A stretch of 64,000 bases of DNA from Roseihalotalea indica (GTDB lineage Bacteria > Bacteroidota > Bacteroidia > Cytophagales > Cyclobacteriaceae), in the NCBI RefSeq assembly GCF_022458895.1, contig NZ_JAINFL010000005.1, forward strand, positions 186,001-250,000, in the 5' to 3' direction. The notes under the pieces are model-generated. The model made no database searches. It was not told the DNA's origin and worked only from the letters and a program-made list of their open reading frames with translations. The first letter of the stretch is position 1, and every line of letters begins with the position of its first letter. The position numbers and the translations under genes were made by a program. Of the stretch, positions 1-9,085 are shown one piece after another.

Positions 1-844
1 TTCGCGTTCTGAAGATACTACCGCTAAAGCAGGCATCTACGATCAGCAGGGTATGTTGGGAATGAACCGCCCGTATGTAATTATGCACCGCACTTACATG
101 CACGTAGGTAGATGGCTCATTTTCTTCGGCATCGGCTGGAATCCAGTAGCCGGTTTCCGAGTCATCTTCCCACATCCCGTGGCCGGCAAAGAAAACCAAC
201 AGATTTCCATTTTCGCCCACCTGGTGCCTTAAACCACTCAGTGATCGCTCAATGACTTGCTTAGAGGGGTTTTCCAGTATAGTGATGTTATTATCACTGA
301 ACTTATACGATTCTTTCAGCACACTTTCTAGTTGACGGGCATTTTCTACCGGGTATTTAAGATTGGGAAAGGCACTGGGAAACTTATGATCTTCAACCGC
401 GATAATCAAGGCATGATAGGTAGCCTGGGAAATCCATTTAGTTTCGGTTGAGCCAGGAGGGGAATAGCTGACCGATGAACCCCGGCTAGCAGTGGCATAC
501 GGGTAAACTTCCTCGGCTATATTGCCTCGAGTATCCACTGCCTTCACTTCATAAACCAGGTTATTAATGTGTACCGAGTCTTCAAAGACAGTATCATGAT
601 CAAGCGGATAAGGCTTGGCATTAATCCATACAGTATCCAGCCCTCCCTCATCCTCTACGCGCACTAGTACCTGATCGGTATCGCTGATTGGGTTAAACTC
701 AATGGCCGGGGCCTCGGTATCGCGAGGTAACATTACAGAAATCCTGACGCCAGAAGTAGGTGTTTTTTGGGCAAATACAGGCAACAGTGAGCAACTATAG
801 AGTATAATAAAGCAGAAAAGAAAAAGCAGGCTGGTAGTTTTCAT
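1..844 (-). CDS. exported caspase-like (peptidase C14 family) protein, C-terminus cut by the window edge
   Basis: The reading frame is open from an ATG at 844 to the left edge, giving 281 residues without a stop. Residues 1-26 form a signal peptide ending in FAQ. A beta-rich stretch (about 30-130) precedes a caspase-fold domain (about 143 onward). The two expected catalytic motifs are visible: FFAGHG with His222 and VDACFSG with Cys272, the His/Cys dyad of clan CD proteases. The domain would act in the periplasm or at the surface. The gene lies 42 bases downstream of, and on the same strand as, a small exported protein of a type often found beside caspase-like genes in Bacteroidota, so the two probably form an operon. 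The substrate is unknown. The family call is well supported by the dyad; what follows the domain is off the window. Confidence 0.85.
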   Translation of the reverse strand, partial: MKTTSLLFLFCFIILYSCSLLPVFAQKTPTSGVRISVMLPRDTEAPAIEFNPISDTDQVLVRVEDEGGLDTVWINAKPYPLDHDTVFEDSVHINNLVYEVKAVDTRGNIAEEVYPYATASRGSSVSYSPPGSTETKWISQATYHALIIAVEDHKFPSAFPNLKYPVENARQLESVLKESYKFSDNNITILENPSKQVIERSLSGLRHQVGENGNLLVFFAGHGMWEDDSETGYWIPADAEENEPSTYVHVSAVHNYIRAVHSQHTLLIVDACFSGSIFRTR

Positions 845-886
845 AAATAAGGGTGATTGTTTAATTCATAGCAGTTTCTTTGTATT

Positions 887-1624
887 CTACCGGAAGTCAT
901 GGGGTGGGGGTAGAGGGTCAGGTTCTACGGACTTTTTGATAATCCAGGCAGCCACAATGGCTGAGGCACCGATTACTGGGTAAAGCACTGCTTTGGGAAT
1001 CTTGCGCTTAACGGTAAACAACGGAGTATAGGCTGTCCGGCTGCGAGGATCATCGACCCGGATACGAAAGCTATGGTCTAGGGGTAAACTCGCTGGCAAG
1101 CGTATTTGGGTTGTTGAGCTTTCCAAAGGGCCTTCATCGTAAGGTATCCAGTTTTCATCAAGAATATAGTAGTAAGGTTCCTGCCTCATTCCCAAAGAGA
1201 GGGACAGCTTTTTCGTGCCTCGGGTATAGATAGTTTGTTCCAGAGAAAGAGTTGGAATAGGGCTAACGTCAAGATCTATCTCGATATTGATCATTCCGCC
1301 CATTTCATTGGGGAGTGCCCGGAGGTGGTTCCAGAAAATCTGTTTCTGATACCCCGCGCTGATTGTATCACCCAAACTGCCGCGGACATACTCAGTTATA
1401 GGTTGACGGTTACCATCCTGGTCAATGTAATAAGGGGCCACTTTGTACCGAAGTGCAGGGTCCGTTACTTCCAGATCATAAGTAATCGTGATTTCATCCT
1501 CCACCGTAATATTGGTGATAGTATCCCGGATAGGATTGAGCGATTTTTGAGCGTAAGCGCTTATCCCGCCCATCAGGGTATAAGCAACCATCCACCCTAA
1601 CCAGCAAATTCTTGGTGCCGACAT
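887..1624 (-). CDS. exported conserved hypothetical protein, upstream partner of the caspase-like gene
   Basis: 245 residues from the ATG at 1624. An in-frame upstream start at 1804 would add 60 residues placed before the signal peptide, so it is rejected. Residues 1-25 are a signal peptide (ending SAYAQ). The body contains a pattern I associate with small exported Bacteroidota proteins that accompany caspase-like or formylglycine-generating-enzyme-like genes: ITITYDL, then YKVAPYY, then VRGSLGDTISAG and IFWNHL. A hydrophobic stretch near residues 213-230 (AVLYPVIGASAIVAAWII) followed by KK suggests a membrane anchor with a short proline-rich tail. It is the first gene of a two-gene unit with the caspase-like protease. 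Function is unknown; an adaptor or regulator of the protease is an inference from position only. Confidence 0.75.
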   Translation of the reverse strand: MSAPRICWLGWMVAYTLMGGISAYAQKSLNPIRDTITNITVEDEITITYDLEVTDPALRYKVAPYYIDQDGNRQPITEYVRGSLGDTISAGYQKQIFWNHLRALPNEMGGMINIEIDLDVSPIPTLSLEQTIYTRGTKKLSLSLGMRQEPYYYILDENWIPYDEGPLESSTTQIRLPASLPLDHSFRIRVDDPRSRTAYTPLFTVKRKIPKAVLYPVIGASAIVAAWIIKKSVEPDPLPPPHDFR

Positions 1625-2010
1625 AATATAGTGTAATAAGTAAGGCGTATCTAGTAAAGATAAAAGGTCTGACAGGAAAAGCAATGAGTTGGATAGTAGA
1701 TAATATAGCTTGTATGTAGAGCTAAAAGCACAAAACCAACTCGGTTTTAATAAAAAAGAGCTATAGCTTATTAGAAAAGAATATCCCTTTAGAGCCTTAA
1801 GCAAAGGAGGCCATACGAATAGACTAAAAGCTTACTGAAAATTAGTTACAATAAATGGAATAGTATTATACATCTTACATTTATTAGAATATCCGTATAA
1901 CCCTTCTTTTTTTATTTCTTTCAGAATTATTTTTACATCTGCCTATCAATGAAATAGATATATCTACTAAACCTTTCATGATAAAGGTTTAGTGTTCAAA
2001 AACTGAATAG
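1625..2010. other. divergent intergenic region, AT-rich
   Basis: Gene-free space between two divergently transcribed genes. It is AT-rich and must hold the promoters for both. I could not identify a clear Bacteroidota -33/-7 promoter pair. The only structured element seen is the palindrome at 1966-1993. Confidence 0.6.
1966..1993 (+). promoter_or_regulatory. perfect 11-bp inverted repeat just upstream of the REC-SpoIIE gene
   Basis: ACTAAACCTTT (1966-1976) and AAAGGTTTAGT (1983-1993) are exact reverse complements separated by six bases (CATGAT). The repeat ends 17 bases before the ATG at 2011. No T-run follows on the + strand, so a terminator is unlikely. It could be a repressor operator or a 5' leader hairpin controlling translation. 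Confidence 0.55.
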
Positions 2011-3402
2011 ATGAAAAAAGTATTAGTATTAGATGATGATCGTTTAATCAGAAACTTTATCAAGTTTAAACTGGAGAACCTTGATTATAGCGTCTACTTA
2101 TTTGAAAATCCGAAAGAACTTTTTGATAGTCAATTATTAGACAGTTCAGATTTACTACTATTAGACATCAATCTGGAAAATGCTAATGGTACGGATGTCT
2201 TAAAAACAATAAAGTCAGATCAGTCTTATAAAAACATTCCGGTGATTATGATCACTGGCGACGAGGATGATTACACTATGGAAAAGTGTTTTCGGGCTGG
2301 AGCATATGATTACATTACTAAGCCGTTTAGTGAAATTGCCTTACGTTCTCGAATGGATTCTGCCATCAATCAATTTCGTAAACTCAATAATTTAGGGGAA
2401 GAAATTTTGCAGCTAAGAACTGAAAGTGTCAGCCTAAATGATGAAAACCACCTATATGAGAAGAAAATCCAAAATTTGGAGATGTTTCACCGTGAGCTTT
2501 CGGAAACGACCCAGCATTTAGCAGCGGCCACCTGGCGAGAAAGAAAAAGCAAGGAAGAGTTAAACAGTACTTTAACTGAGCTTAAAATAACTAAAGAAAA
2601 GGTTGAGGAAAGTAAAAAGAAAATAGTAGCCAGTATTAATTATGCCCAGAAAATTCAGACGGCATTTCTACCTACCCCTGAAACACTAAAAAGCCTGTTT
2701 CCAGAACATTTTGTACTTTATCAACCGAAAGATATTGTATCCGGTGATTTTTATTGGTGCTGGAGTAATGAGCGATATAAACTTATTGGTGTATTTGATT
2801 GTACCGGACACGGGGTACCTGGAGCTTTTGTCAGCCTTATAGGACTAAACTTATTAAAAGAAACTGTAGAATTGAGAGGGATTTTTCAGGTGGATCAAAT
2901 ACTGAAAAACCTGGATATTGGAATCACCCAACTATTAAATCAGAATACAACGGAAAATCATGATGGCATGGATGCGGCCATTATTTGTATTGATAATCAA
3001 ACTAAAAAGCTTTCTTTCAGCGGTGCTCATAACCCTCTTCTTTATTTTAGAGATGATGAATGCATAATCATCAAAGGGTCTAAAATATCGATAGGCGGTA
3101 ATCGTAAGTCTTCCAAAAAGACCATAGAATTACATGAAATTTCACTGGAAGGAATTTCTGAAATGTATCTTTTCTCGGATGGACTCCAGGACCAGTTCGG
3201 AGGAGAACATCGTAAAAAGCTTGGTATAAAAAATCTGACTCAGTTTATAACTCGTATTCACAAAGAACCGATGCATACCCAAAAAGAAAAACTCAATAAC
3301 CTTCTTCATGAATGGATGAATTTCGATGGTACCGTTGAACGTCAGATTGATGATATTTCATTCCTGGGTATCAGACCTAATACTGGTACAGATGCGCCTT
3401 AA
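2011..3402 (+). CDS. response regulator with C-terminal SpoIIE-type PP2C phosphatase domain
   Basis: 463 residues. Residues 1-120 are a receiver domain: acidic pocket LDDD at 8-10, phospho-acceptor Asp52 in LLLLDINL, and Lys in TKPF near residue 105. Residues about 125-210 are a charged, heptad-rich coiled-coil linker. Residues about 210-455 form a SpoIIE/RsbU-like PP2C phosphatase with metal-ligand motifs SGDFYW, FDCTGHGVPGAF and, near the end, FSDGLQDQ. Such proteins dephosphorylate anti-anti-sigma or other partner-switch proteins when the receiver is phosphorylated. No partner kinase or anti-sigma gene is adjacent. A perfect palindrome lies just upstream of the start. Confidence 0.9.
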   Translation: MKKVLVLDDDRLIRNFIKFKLENLDYSVYLFENPKELFDSQLLDSSDLLLLDINLENANGTDVLKTIKSDQSYKNIPVIMITGDEDDYTMEKCFRAGAYDYITKPFSEIALRSRMDSAINQFRKLNNLGEEILQLRTESVSLNDENHLYEKKIQNLEMFHRELSETTQHLAAATWRERKSKEELNSTLTELKITKEKVEESKKKIVASINYAQKIQTAFLPTPETLKSLFPEHFVLYQPKDIVSGDFYWCWSNERYKLIGVFDCTGHGVPGAFVSLIGLNLLKETVELRGIFQVDQILKNLDIGITQLLNQNTTENHDGMDAAIICIDNQTKKLSFSGAHNPLLYFRDDECIIIKGSKISIGGNRKSSKKTIELHEISLEGISEMYLFSDGLQDQFGGEHRKKLGIKNLTQFITRIHKEPMHTQKEKLNNLLHEWMNFDGTVERQIDDISFLGIRPNTGTDAP

Positions 3403-3654
3403 AAAAGGTAGAATATAGACAGTTTTTCACTGACCAGATGGACATGCGTATGATGCAGTCAAGCAATTTTATAGTAGTGGTCATGCTGAGTCTGTGTAGC
3501 CAAAATGCGAAATAGGCCTGGGATGGCTTTATTTTATGTTTTCATTTACGGCTTAGCAATGCAAAAAGAGAGGCGGGGCTCCAATGAACACTATCTGTCT
3601 GCCCATTGTCAACAGAAGAAGATAGGTGCGTCAAAAAATACTACAATAGTAAAA

Positions 3655-3695
3655 AATAAGCCTAAGCTATTGCTAAAGAATAACTTAGGCTTATT
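3655..3695 (-). terminator. intrinsic terminator downstream of tRNA-Arg
   Basis: AATAAGCCTAAG (3655-3666) pairs with CTTAGGCTTATT (3684-3695), 12 bp with a 17-base loop. On the minus strand the stem runs into a T-rich stretch (TTATTTTTT), so it fits termination of the tRNA transcript, whose 3' end lies seven bases away. Confidence 0.75.
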
Positions 3696-3701
3696 ATGAA
3701 G

Positions 3702-3775
3702 TGCACTCGGAAGGATTCGAACCCTCAACCCCCAGAGCCGAAATCTGGTATTCTATCCAGTTGAACTACGAGTGC
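3702..3775 (-). tRNA. tRNA-Arg, anticodon UCG
   Basis: The minus strand folds as a complete cloverleaf of 74 bases. The acceptor stem GCACTCG/CGAGTGC is perfect, with discriminator base A. The D-arm contains GTTCAACTGGATAGAAT. The anticodon stem CCAGA/TCTGG closes a seven-base loop TTTCGGC, which places TCG as the anticodon (reads CGA/CGG, Arg). The T-loop is TTCGAAT. The 3' CCA is not encoded and must be added after transcription. It is followed by a hairpin terminator. Confidence 0.95.
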
Positions 3776-3874
3776 AGTTACGGCTAGTACCGTAAGGGAA
3801 CGCAAATTTAGAAGGATTTTCACAATATTAAAACCTTCTGCTATTTTTATCCTTTTTTTCCTATCCTTTCTAGA

Positions 3875-5383
3875 CTATTCTGAAGGTTGGGCTAGCGATT
3901 CATCAATAAACTGATCTAACGTTTTCTTCATTTCGACCAACGAAGGTTGATGAATGTACATCATATGCCCAGCCTGATAATACGACATACTGATGTTATC
4001 AGCTAGCGTTTCATCCAGAAACATGTGGTTGAACGTATAGTCCGTAGCGAAGTAGGGCGTAGCCAGATCGTAGTAGCCATTGAATACATGTACGCGCAGG
4101 AAAGGGTTTTGTGCCATGGCTCCTCGCAGGGTTTCGGCAACATTCAGAAATTCGTTTTGCACATTGCTGTAATTCCAGGGATGCACTCGTCCGGTCAGAA
4201 TTTCGTAGGGCAAATCATTTTCGTAATCGAGCTCAGACCTTAGATAGCCGTTAATGGCCGTGGTATACGGGCCATAAATAGTAGCATTGTAGCTGGGGTC
4301 AAATTCGTAGAACTCTCCAGCATCATCGTAATCCACTCCGGTCATCCGACCATCAAGTCGTCCAACAGTGATTCCTTCATCCCGCCGTAGTTCTTTAGTG
4401 AAGCGGGCAATATGAATACGGTAATGGGCCTGTTCCAGAAATTCTTTAGACAAGCCGGTATATTCATGGAGTTTGTCAATAATTTGCGTTTTGGGCGCTT
4501 CCGGTAACTCATCTCCCAGCATCAGGGCTGAAGTATATTCGCCCAGGGCAAATTCTTCTACCTCCCGTAGAAAAGGCTCCAGCTCTGCTGGGCGATTAGG
4601 TAGTTTCTCATGGTACCAGCTGATAGCAGCATAGGTGGGTAAAAACAAAATATAGGGTAAGTCATTGCCTTTGGTGAAGCGGGCTGTCTGGAAATTCAGG
4701 ATGGACGATATTAGCATGATGCCATTAACATACATGCCATGCCGATCTTGTAAGTAGCCCGATAAACCTGCGGCGCGGGTGGTGCCGTAGCTTTCACCAG
4801 CAATAAACTTGGGTGAGCCCCAGCGGTTAAAACGAGTGGTGTATAGGCGGATGAAATCTCCTACGCTAGAGATATCTTCTTCAAAACCAGTAAATTCCTT
4901 TTTGTCTACTCCTTCGGCGGGGCGGCTGAACCCTGTCTCTACCGGATCAATGAATAAAAGGTCGGTTTTATCCAGCCAGGTGTATTCGTTATCTACCAGT
5001 TCGTAGGGTGGGGGAAGCGACTCACCTTGGTCGGTCATCAGGATACGGCGAGGACCCAGCGCGCCCATGTGCAGCCAGACCGAAGAAGAACCCGGTCCCC
5101 CATTAAATGTATAAGTAATCGGGCGTTCAGATGGATCGCTCACATCGTTCTTTGTGTAAGCTACAAAAAACATTTTAGCCCGAGGGGTGCCGTTTTCTTC
5201 CCGCAATACCAGGTACCCAATGGTGGCGCTGTAGTTGATGGTTTCTCCGTTAACCCGCACACTGTGTTGGGTGACTGATAGCGGTGGGTCTTCCTGTAAA
5301 GAGGCTGAATCAGAAGATTGCCCCCGGCAAACAGTAAAGCATAGACTGAATAGAAGGAAGTATAGATAGAAGCACCTGATCAT
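3875..5383 (-). CDS. exported serine carboxypeptidase, peptidase family S10
   Basis: 502 residues from the ATG at 5383. Longer in-frame starts exist (a GTG at 5596) but would run through low-complexity sequence before the signal peptide, so they are rejected. Residues 1-21 are a signal peptide (LYFLLFSLCFTVCRGQ). Family hallmarks are clear: TFNGGPGSSS (oxyanion region), the nucleophile in AGESYGTTRAAG, the aspartate in FNGYYDLATPY and the histidine in YQAGHMMYIHQPS near the end. These enzymes remove C-terminal residues from peptides, here in the periplasm or outside. It lies 219 bases downstream of the sortilin-like propeller gene on the same strand; a protein or peptide degradation role for the pair is plausible. 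Confidence 0.92.
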   Translation of the reverse strand: MIRCFYLYFLLFSLCFTVCRGQSSDSASLQEDPPLSVTQHSVRVNGETINYSATIGYLVLREENGTPRAKMFFVAYTKNDVSDPSERPITYTFNGGPGSSSVWLHMGALGPRRILMTDQGESLPPPYELVDNEYTWLDKTDLLFIDPVETGFSRPAEGVDKKEFTGFEEDISSVGDFIRLYTTRFNRWGSPKFIAGESYGTTRAAGLSGYLQDRHGMYVNGIMLISSILNFQTARFTKGNDLPYILFLPTYAAISWYHEKLPNRPAELEPFLREVEEFALGEYTSALMLGDELPEAPKTQIIDKLHEYTGLSKEFLEQAHYRIHIARFTKELRRDEGITVGRLDGRMTGVDYDDAGEFYEFDPSYNATIYGPYTTAINGYLRSELDYENDLPYEILTGRVHPWNYSNVQNEFLNVAETLRGAMAQNPFLRVHVFNGYYDLATPYFATDYTFNHMFLDETLADNISMSYYQAGHMMYIHQPSLVEMKKTLDQFIDESLAQPSE

Positions 5384-5573
5384 TGGATAAGCTGTTTTTA
5401 GTTTAAATTCTGATAGTATAAGGGATGAAGGGGAGAACGGAGTCGGGAGTCCGAAGACGGAAGACCGAAGTTGGTAGCTAGATGCCGTGATAATAGGTGA
5501 AATGTTAATAGTCAAGGTTCTATAAGTTGCTATAGTTTTCAAATCAATTGTGTTCGGCTCCGTATTTATTTGT

Positions 5574-5601
5574 ACCCAGCACCCAGCACCCAGCACCCAG
5601 C
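5574..5601. repeat. heptanucleotide tandem repeat, (ACCCAGC)x4
   Basis: Four perfect head-to-tail copies of ACCCAGC, starting one base beyond the stop codon of the propeller gene. The adjacent sequence (about 5430-5475) is purine-rich, degenerate low-complexity sequence of the form GGAGTC/GAAGAC. Confidence 0.9.
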
Positions 5602-5602
5602 G

Positions 5603-8600
5603 TTATTCCTCCATACCAATCGTTTCATAATCCTCAAAGAAAGAAACATTGGCTTTTTCTACGGACTGTCGGAATTGCATCCAATCGTTTTTAAAGAATT
5701 CGTTGATAGTTTCTAAAGGCTCATCCAAACTGACTTTGGCCTGTTGCAGGACGGTACGCTGGTTCTCATTAGGAGAGTGCCAGAATGCGGACAAGTACGA
5801 AGCCGCCGCATCCAATTTGCCGCTGACAATGTGGGGGTCACGTAAAATACCCTGTACTTCTTTCTGAGCGATCAGCTCTGTATATGATTGAATGGAGTCT
5901 TTCAGTATTTTACCCTGCTCTTTAATAGATTTGGCGGCCTCATCGTCTCGGTCAGATAACTGGCCCATCACCTGGTCTATCGTGTTTTTGGCTTCAGTCA
6001 GTTGATCAACGGCCTGCGTGGCTAGCGAAACATATTCCAGATACTGTTCGGCCATCGTATTGCGGGCTATGATATCTTCTTCGGAAAGCTCAAGGCGCGG
6101 ATCAAGTTTTACTTTCACCTGCGTGGAATCTGTATGCTCACCGTAGGTCAGCCGGACCGTGTAGGTGCCGGGCAGTACCGGGAAGCCAGATGGCTCCGGG
6201 GCATCTTTCTTTTTAGGTTTGGGAGTGTCCGGGTCGCGTTGCCCTTTGCGAGACAGATCCCAGGAAAAGCGGTTTATGCCAGGTTTTGCTTCCGCTTTTA
6301 GCGTGCGAATAACTTCTCCCTGGTCCAGCACCTCTACCAGTAAGGTATCTTTTTCGGCCTGGGTTGTATCGCCTTCTTCTTGAATAATCTCTTTGATAGA
6401 GAAAGTGAGCAATGCGCCTTCCGGGCGGTTTTCTCCTTCGTAGATGGCATCACCCTGAAAACGGGTGCCCGAAGCCTGCTTATAGGAAGCTAGAACTGCG
6501 GGAGGAGCGTCGTATACGTGGAGTGGTTCGTCCATCACTGCCAGTCCTTCACGAGCCATTTCTCGCAACGGGCGAATGTCATCCAGCACGTAGGCGGCGC
6601 GGCCAAAGGTGCCAATGATCAGGTCATAATCCCGGGGGTGAATTTTCATATCGATGGTGGGAGCCGAAGGATAGCTTTTACCCCATTTGCTCCACTGTTC
6701 GCCGCCATCCAGGCTAAGATATAAACCGCTCTCTGTACCCAGGAACATCAGATTAGGTTCTATCGGGTCTTGCTCAAAGGAAAGCGCGAAGCCAAAGACT
6801 GAATCGGCGGGTTCTACCATATTTTCCCACGATTTGCCACCATTGGTAGAGTGATACAGATAGGGCGTCCAATCGTTAAAACGGTGGTTATCAAACACGA
6901 CAAATACTTCTTCGGGGTTATGCGGAGATACATGAATTTGCTGTACCCAGGTGCCTTCAGGTATGTTTTTCATAGTACTCACCACATTTTCCCACGTTTC
7001 ACCACCGTTTTTGGTCACTTGTACATTACCATCATCGGTACCTACCCATAGTACACCTTCTTCGTGCGGGCTAGGGGTAATGCTCACAATGGTAGTAAAA
7101 TTCTCGGCCTGGGTAGCATCGTAGGTTAGCCCACCACTTTCCAGTTGCTTTTGCTTCTCCGGGTCGTTGGTGGTGAGGTCGGGGGAGATGATTTCCCAGG
7201 TTTCGCCTCGGTCAGTGCTTTTGTGCACAAACTGGCTGCCGTAATAAATGGTCTGATTGTCGTGAGGATCGTGGGCAATGGCCGAGTTCCAGTTAAAGCG
7301 CAGAAACTCACCATCGGGATGAGAGGGTTTGATGTAGGCAGCGTTACCGGTTTCCAGGTTTCTGCGTTGCAGGTTGCCTCCCTGCCACATGGCATACAGG
7401 TAGCGACTATCACTGGAGTCAGGCATAACATCAAAGCCATCACCAAAGGCTACTTCTTCCCAGTAGGCATTGCGAATACCACCCGCTCGCCACGTGTAAG
7501 CCGGACCGCGCCAGGAGCCGTTATCCTGCATGCCACCCATTACGTTATAGGGCGTTTCCATGTCGTAGTTAATGTGATAAAACTGGGCTACCGGGATATT
7601 CTCCACGAAGCGCCAGGTTTTGCCCCGGTCGCGGGTAATGGCCATACCACCATCGTTACCATCCATCATCAGGCTACCGTCATTTGGGTGTATCCACCAG
7701 GCGTGATGATCCACGTGAATCTTATCAAAACCCAGCAGTACGTCAAAGTTTTTCCCGCCATCTTCACTAACATGGACGCTGCTTTCTACAATATACACCC
7801 GGTTCTCGTTTTCAGGGTCTACCGCTACATCGGCGTAATAGAAGGGGCGTCCGCCTATATTTTCGGTGGCGGTCTGTTTCCAGGTAAAACCTCCGTCTGA
7901 TGAACGGTAGAAAGCGTTTTTCTTAGACTCTACGTAGGCATATAATACCTGGGGGTTGTTATGGGCAATGGCCAGTCCGATACGGCCTAGCTCTCCTTTG
8001 GGTAAACCGTCGTCACTGCTTCGCTTTTTCCAGGTTTTACCTCCGTCAAAAGTAACGTGCAAGCCAGAACCTGCGCCGCCTGATTTAAAGAACCAGGGCC
8101 AGCGGCGAAACTCCCACATAGCGGCTACCAGCTTTTCCGGATTGCTGGGGTCAATGATCATATCCGCAATGCCGGTGCGCTCATTCACATAAAGGATTTT
8201 CTCAAAGGTTTGTCCTCCATCAGTGCTTTTGTATACGCCTCGGTCGGGAGTATCCTGCCAGGCTGAACCTTGCGCGCCTACGTACACAATATCCGGGTTA
8301 TCGGGGTGTACGATAACGCGATGAATATTACGGGTGGCCTCTAGCCCCAGGTGTTGCCAGGTTTTACCACCGTCCAATGTTTTATATAGCCCGTTCCCGG
8401 CCGACTGACTATTGCGCGGGTTACCTTCGCCCGTACCCACGTAGATAATGCTGGGGTTTTTCTGGTAAATGGCAATTGCACCGATGGAGAGTACAGGCTG
8501 TTCGTCAAAAATAGGCTCCCAGGCAGTGCCTCCGCCTTCCGACTTCCACAGGCCGCCGGAGGCGGTGCCGGCATACATAATATCCGGGTTGCTTTCAACG

Positions 8601-8767
8601 GCTTCCAGAGCTGTGACACGGCCACTCATACCCGCCGGGCCTATGCTGCGAGGAGCCAGGCCCTGACTGATTTTTTCCATGTCGGGCTGCTGGGCCAGGG
8701 AGTAAGTAAACCATCCGGTAAGAAAAATGACAAATGATGCCACACGTGAGTAGAGCGCTAGATTCAT
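5603..8767 (-). CDS. exported sortilin/VPS10-like BNR-repeat beta-propeller protein
   Basis: 1,054 residues with a signal peptide (residues 1-25, ending SLAQ). From about residue 40 to 720 it carries many repeats of the BNR/Asp-box type (for example STDGGQTF, TFDGGKTW, SSDGGFTW, TKNGGETW, STNGGKSW, SLDGGEQW), each preceded by a hydrophobic strand ending in VYVG or a variant. This is the layout of the sortilin-like ten-bladed propeller and of BNR proteins labelled glycosyl hydrolase. The C-terminal part (about 740-1054) is not propeller: a beta-sandwich-like segment, then a helical, charge-rich tail. There is no T9SS sorting domain. Enzymatic activity cannot be shown; peptide or glycan binding is equally likely. 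It precedes an exported S10 carboxypeptidase on the same strand. Confidence 0.85.
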   Translation of the reverse strand: MNLALYSRVASFVIFLTGWFTYSLAQQPDMEKISQGLAPRSIGPAGMSGRVTALEAVESNPDIMYAGTASGGLWKSEGGGTAWEPIFDEQPVLSIGAIAIYQKNPSIIYVGTGEGNPRNSQSAGNGLYKTLDGGKTWQHLGLEATRNIHRVIVHPDNPDIVYVGAQGSAWQDTPDRGVYKSTDGGQTFEKILYVNERTGIADMIIDPSNPEKLVAAMWEFRRWPWFFKSGGAGSGLHVTFDGGKTWKKRSSDDGLPKGELGRIGLAIAHNNPQVLYAYVESKKNAFYRSSDGGFTWKQTATENIGGRPFYYADVAVDPENENRVYIVESSVHVSEDGGKNFDVLLGFDKIHVDHHAWWIHPNDGSLMMDGNDGGMAITRDRGKTWRFVENIPVAQFYHINYDMETPYNVMGGMQDNGSWRGPAYTWRAGGIRNAYWEEVAFGDGFDVMPDSSDSRYLYAMWQGGNLQRRNLETGNAAYIKPSHPDGEFLRFNWNSAIAHDPHDNQTIYYGSQFVHKSTDRGETWEIISPDLTTNDPEKQKQLESGGLTYDATQAENFTTIVSITPSPHEEGVLWVGTDDGNVQVTKNGGETWENVVSTMKNIPEGTWVQQIHVSPHNPEEVFVVFDNHRFNDWTPYLYHSTNGGKSWENMVEPADSVFGFALSFEQDPIEPNLMFLGTESGLYLSLDGGEQWSKWGKSYPSAPTIDMKIHPRDYDLIIGTFGRAAYVLDDIRPLREMAREGLAVMDEPLHVYDAPPAVLASYKQASGTRFQGDAIYEGENRPEGALLTFSIKEIIQEEGDTTQAEKDTLLVEVLDQGEVIRTLKAEAKPGINRFSWDLSRKGQRDPDTPKPKKKDAPEPSGFPVLPGTYTVRLTYGEHTDSTQVKVKLDPRLELSEEDIIARNTMAEQYLEYVSLATQAVDQLTEAKNTIDQVMGQLSDRDDEAAKSIKEQGKILKDSIQSYTELIAQKEVQGILRDPHIVSGKLDAAASYLSAFWHSPNENQRTVLQQAKVSLDEPLETINEFFKNDWMQFRQSVEKANVSFFEDYETIGMEE

Positions 8768-9085
8768 AAGGTCAGATTTGTAGGGTTGCGAAAGGAGCGA
8801 ATATACACAAGAATTTAATAGATGCTCCCGGTCTTTTACCTGAACTTGTGGGTTTTCAGGAAGATACGTAGAGAATTACGTACAAGAATTACCTCAGGGA
8901 AGGTTTGCTAGATGCATATAATTCTAGTACGAAGAGCCTTTTTGTCTGAGAGGTCTGAGGAGAGGAGATGATGGGAAAAAACAAAAAAAGAACCCACTCT
9001 GCATGCATCATTAAAGAAGCTTAGCAAGGGTGGGTTCAATAAGTCATCAATTGCTTTTTATAGAACCTGTGTGTATTACTGAATG
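8768..9085. other. intergenic region
   Basis: 318 bases. The left part is the presumed upstream region of the propeller gene, with no recognisable promoter. The right part holds the terminator of the small secreted repeat protein (8990-9037). I see no open frame with coding character. Confidence 0.6.
8990..9037 (-). terminator. intrinsic terminator of the AKNxKPW protein gene
   Basis: GAACCCAC (8990-8997) pairs with GTGGGTTC (9030-9037). On the minus strand the distal arm is followed directly by TTTTTTTGTTTTTT. It is 49 bases past the stop codon at 9086. Confidence 0.8.

Noticed and set aside
3505..3699. 64-residue open frame between the REC-SpoIIE gene and tRNA-Arg
   Set aside because: Its 3' part is the tRNA terminator hairpin, and the sequence has no coding character or recognisable motif.
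7145..7900. 251-residue open frame on the + strand opposite the propeller gene
   Set aside because: It is antisense to a clearly coding BNR-repeat gene; the peptide shows no domain and reflects the repeat codons of the other strand.
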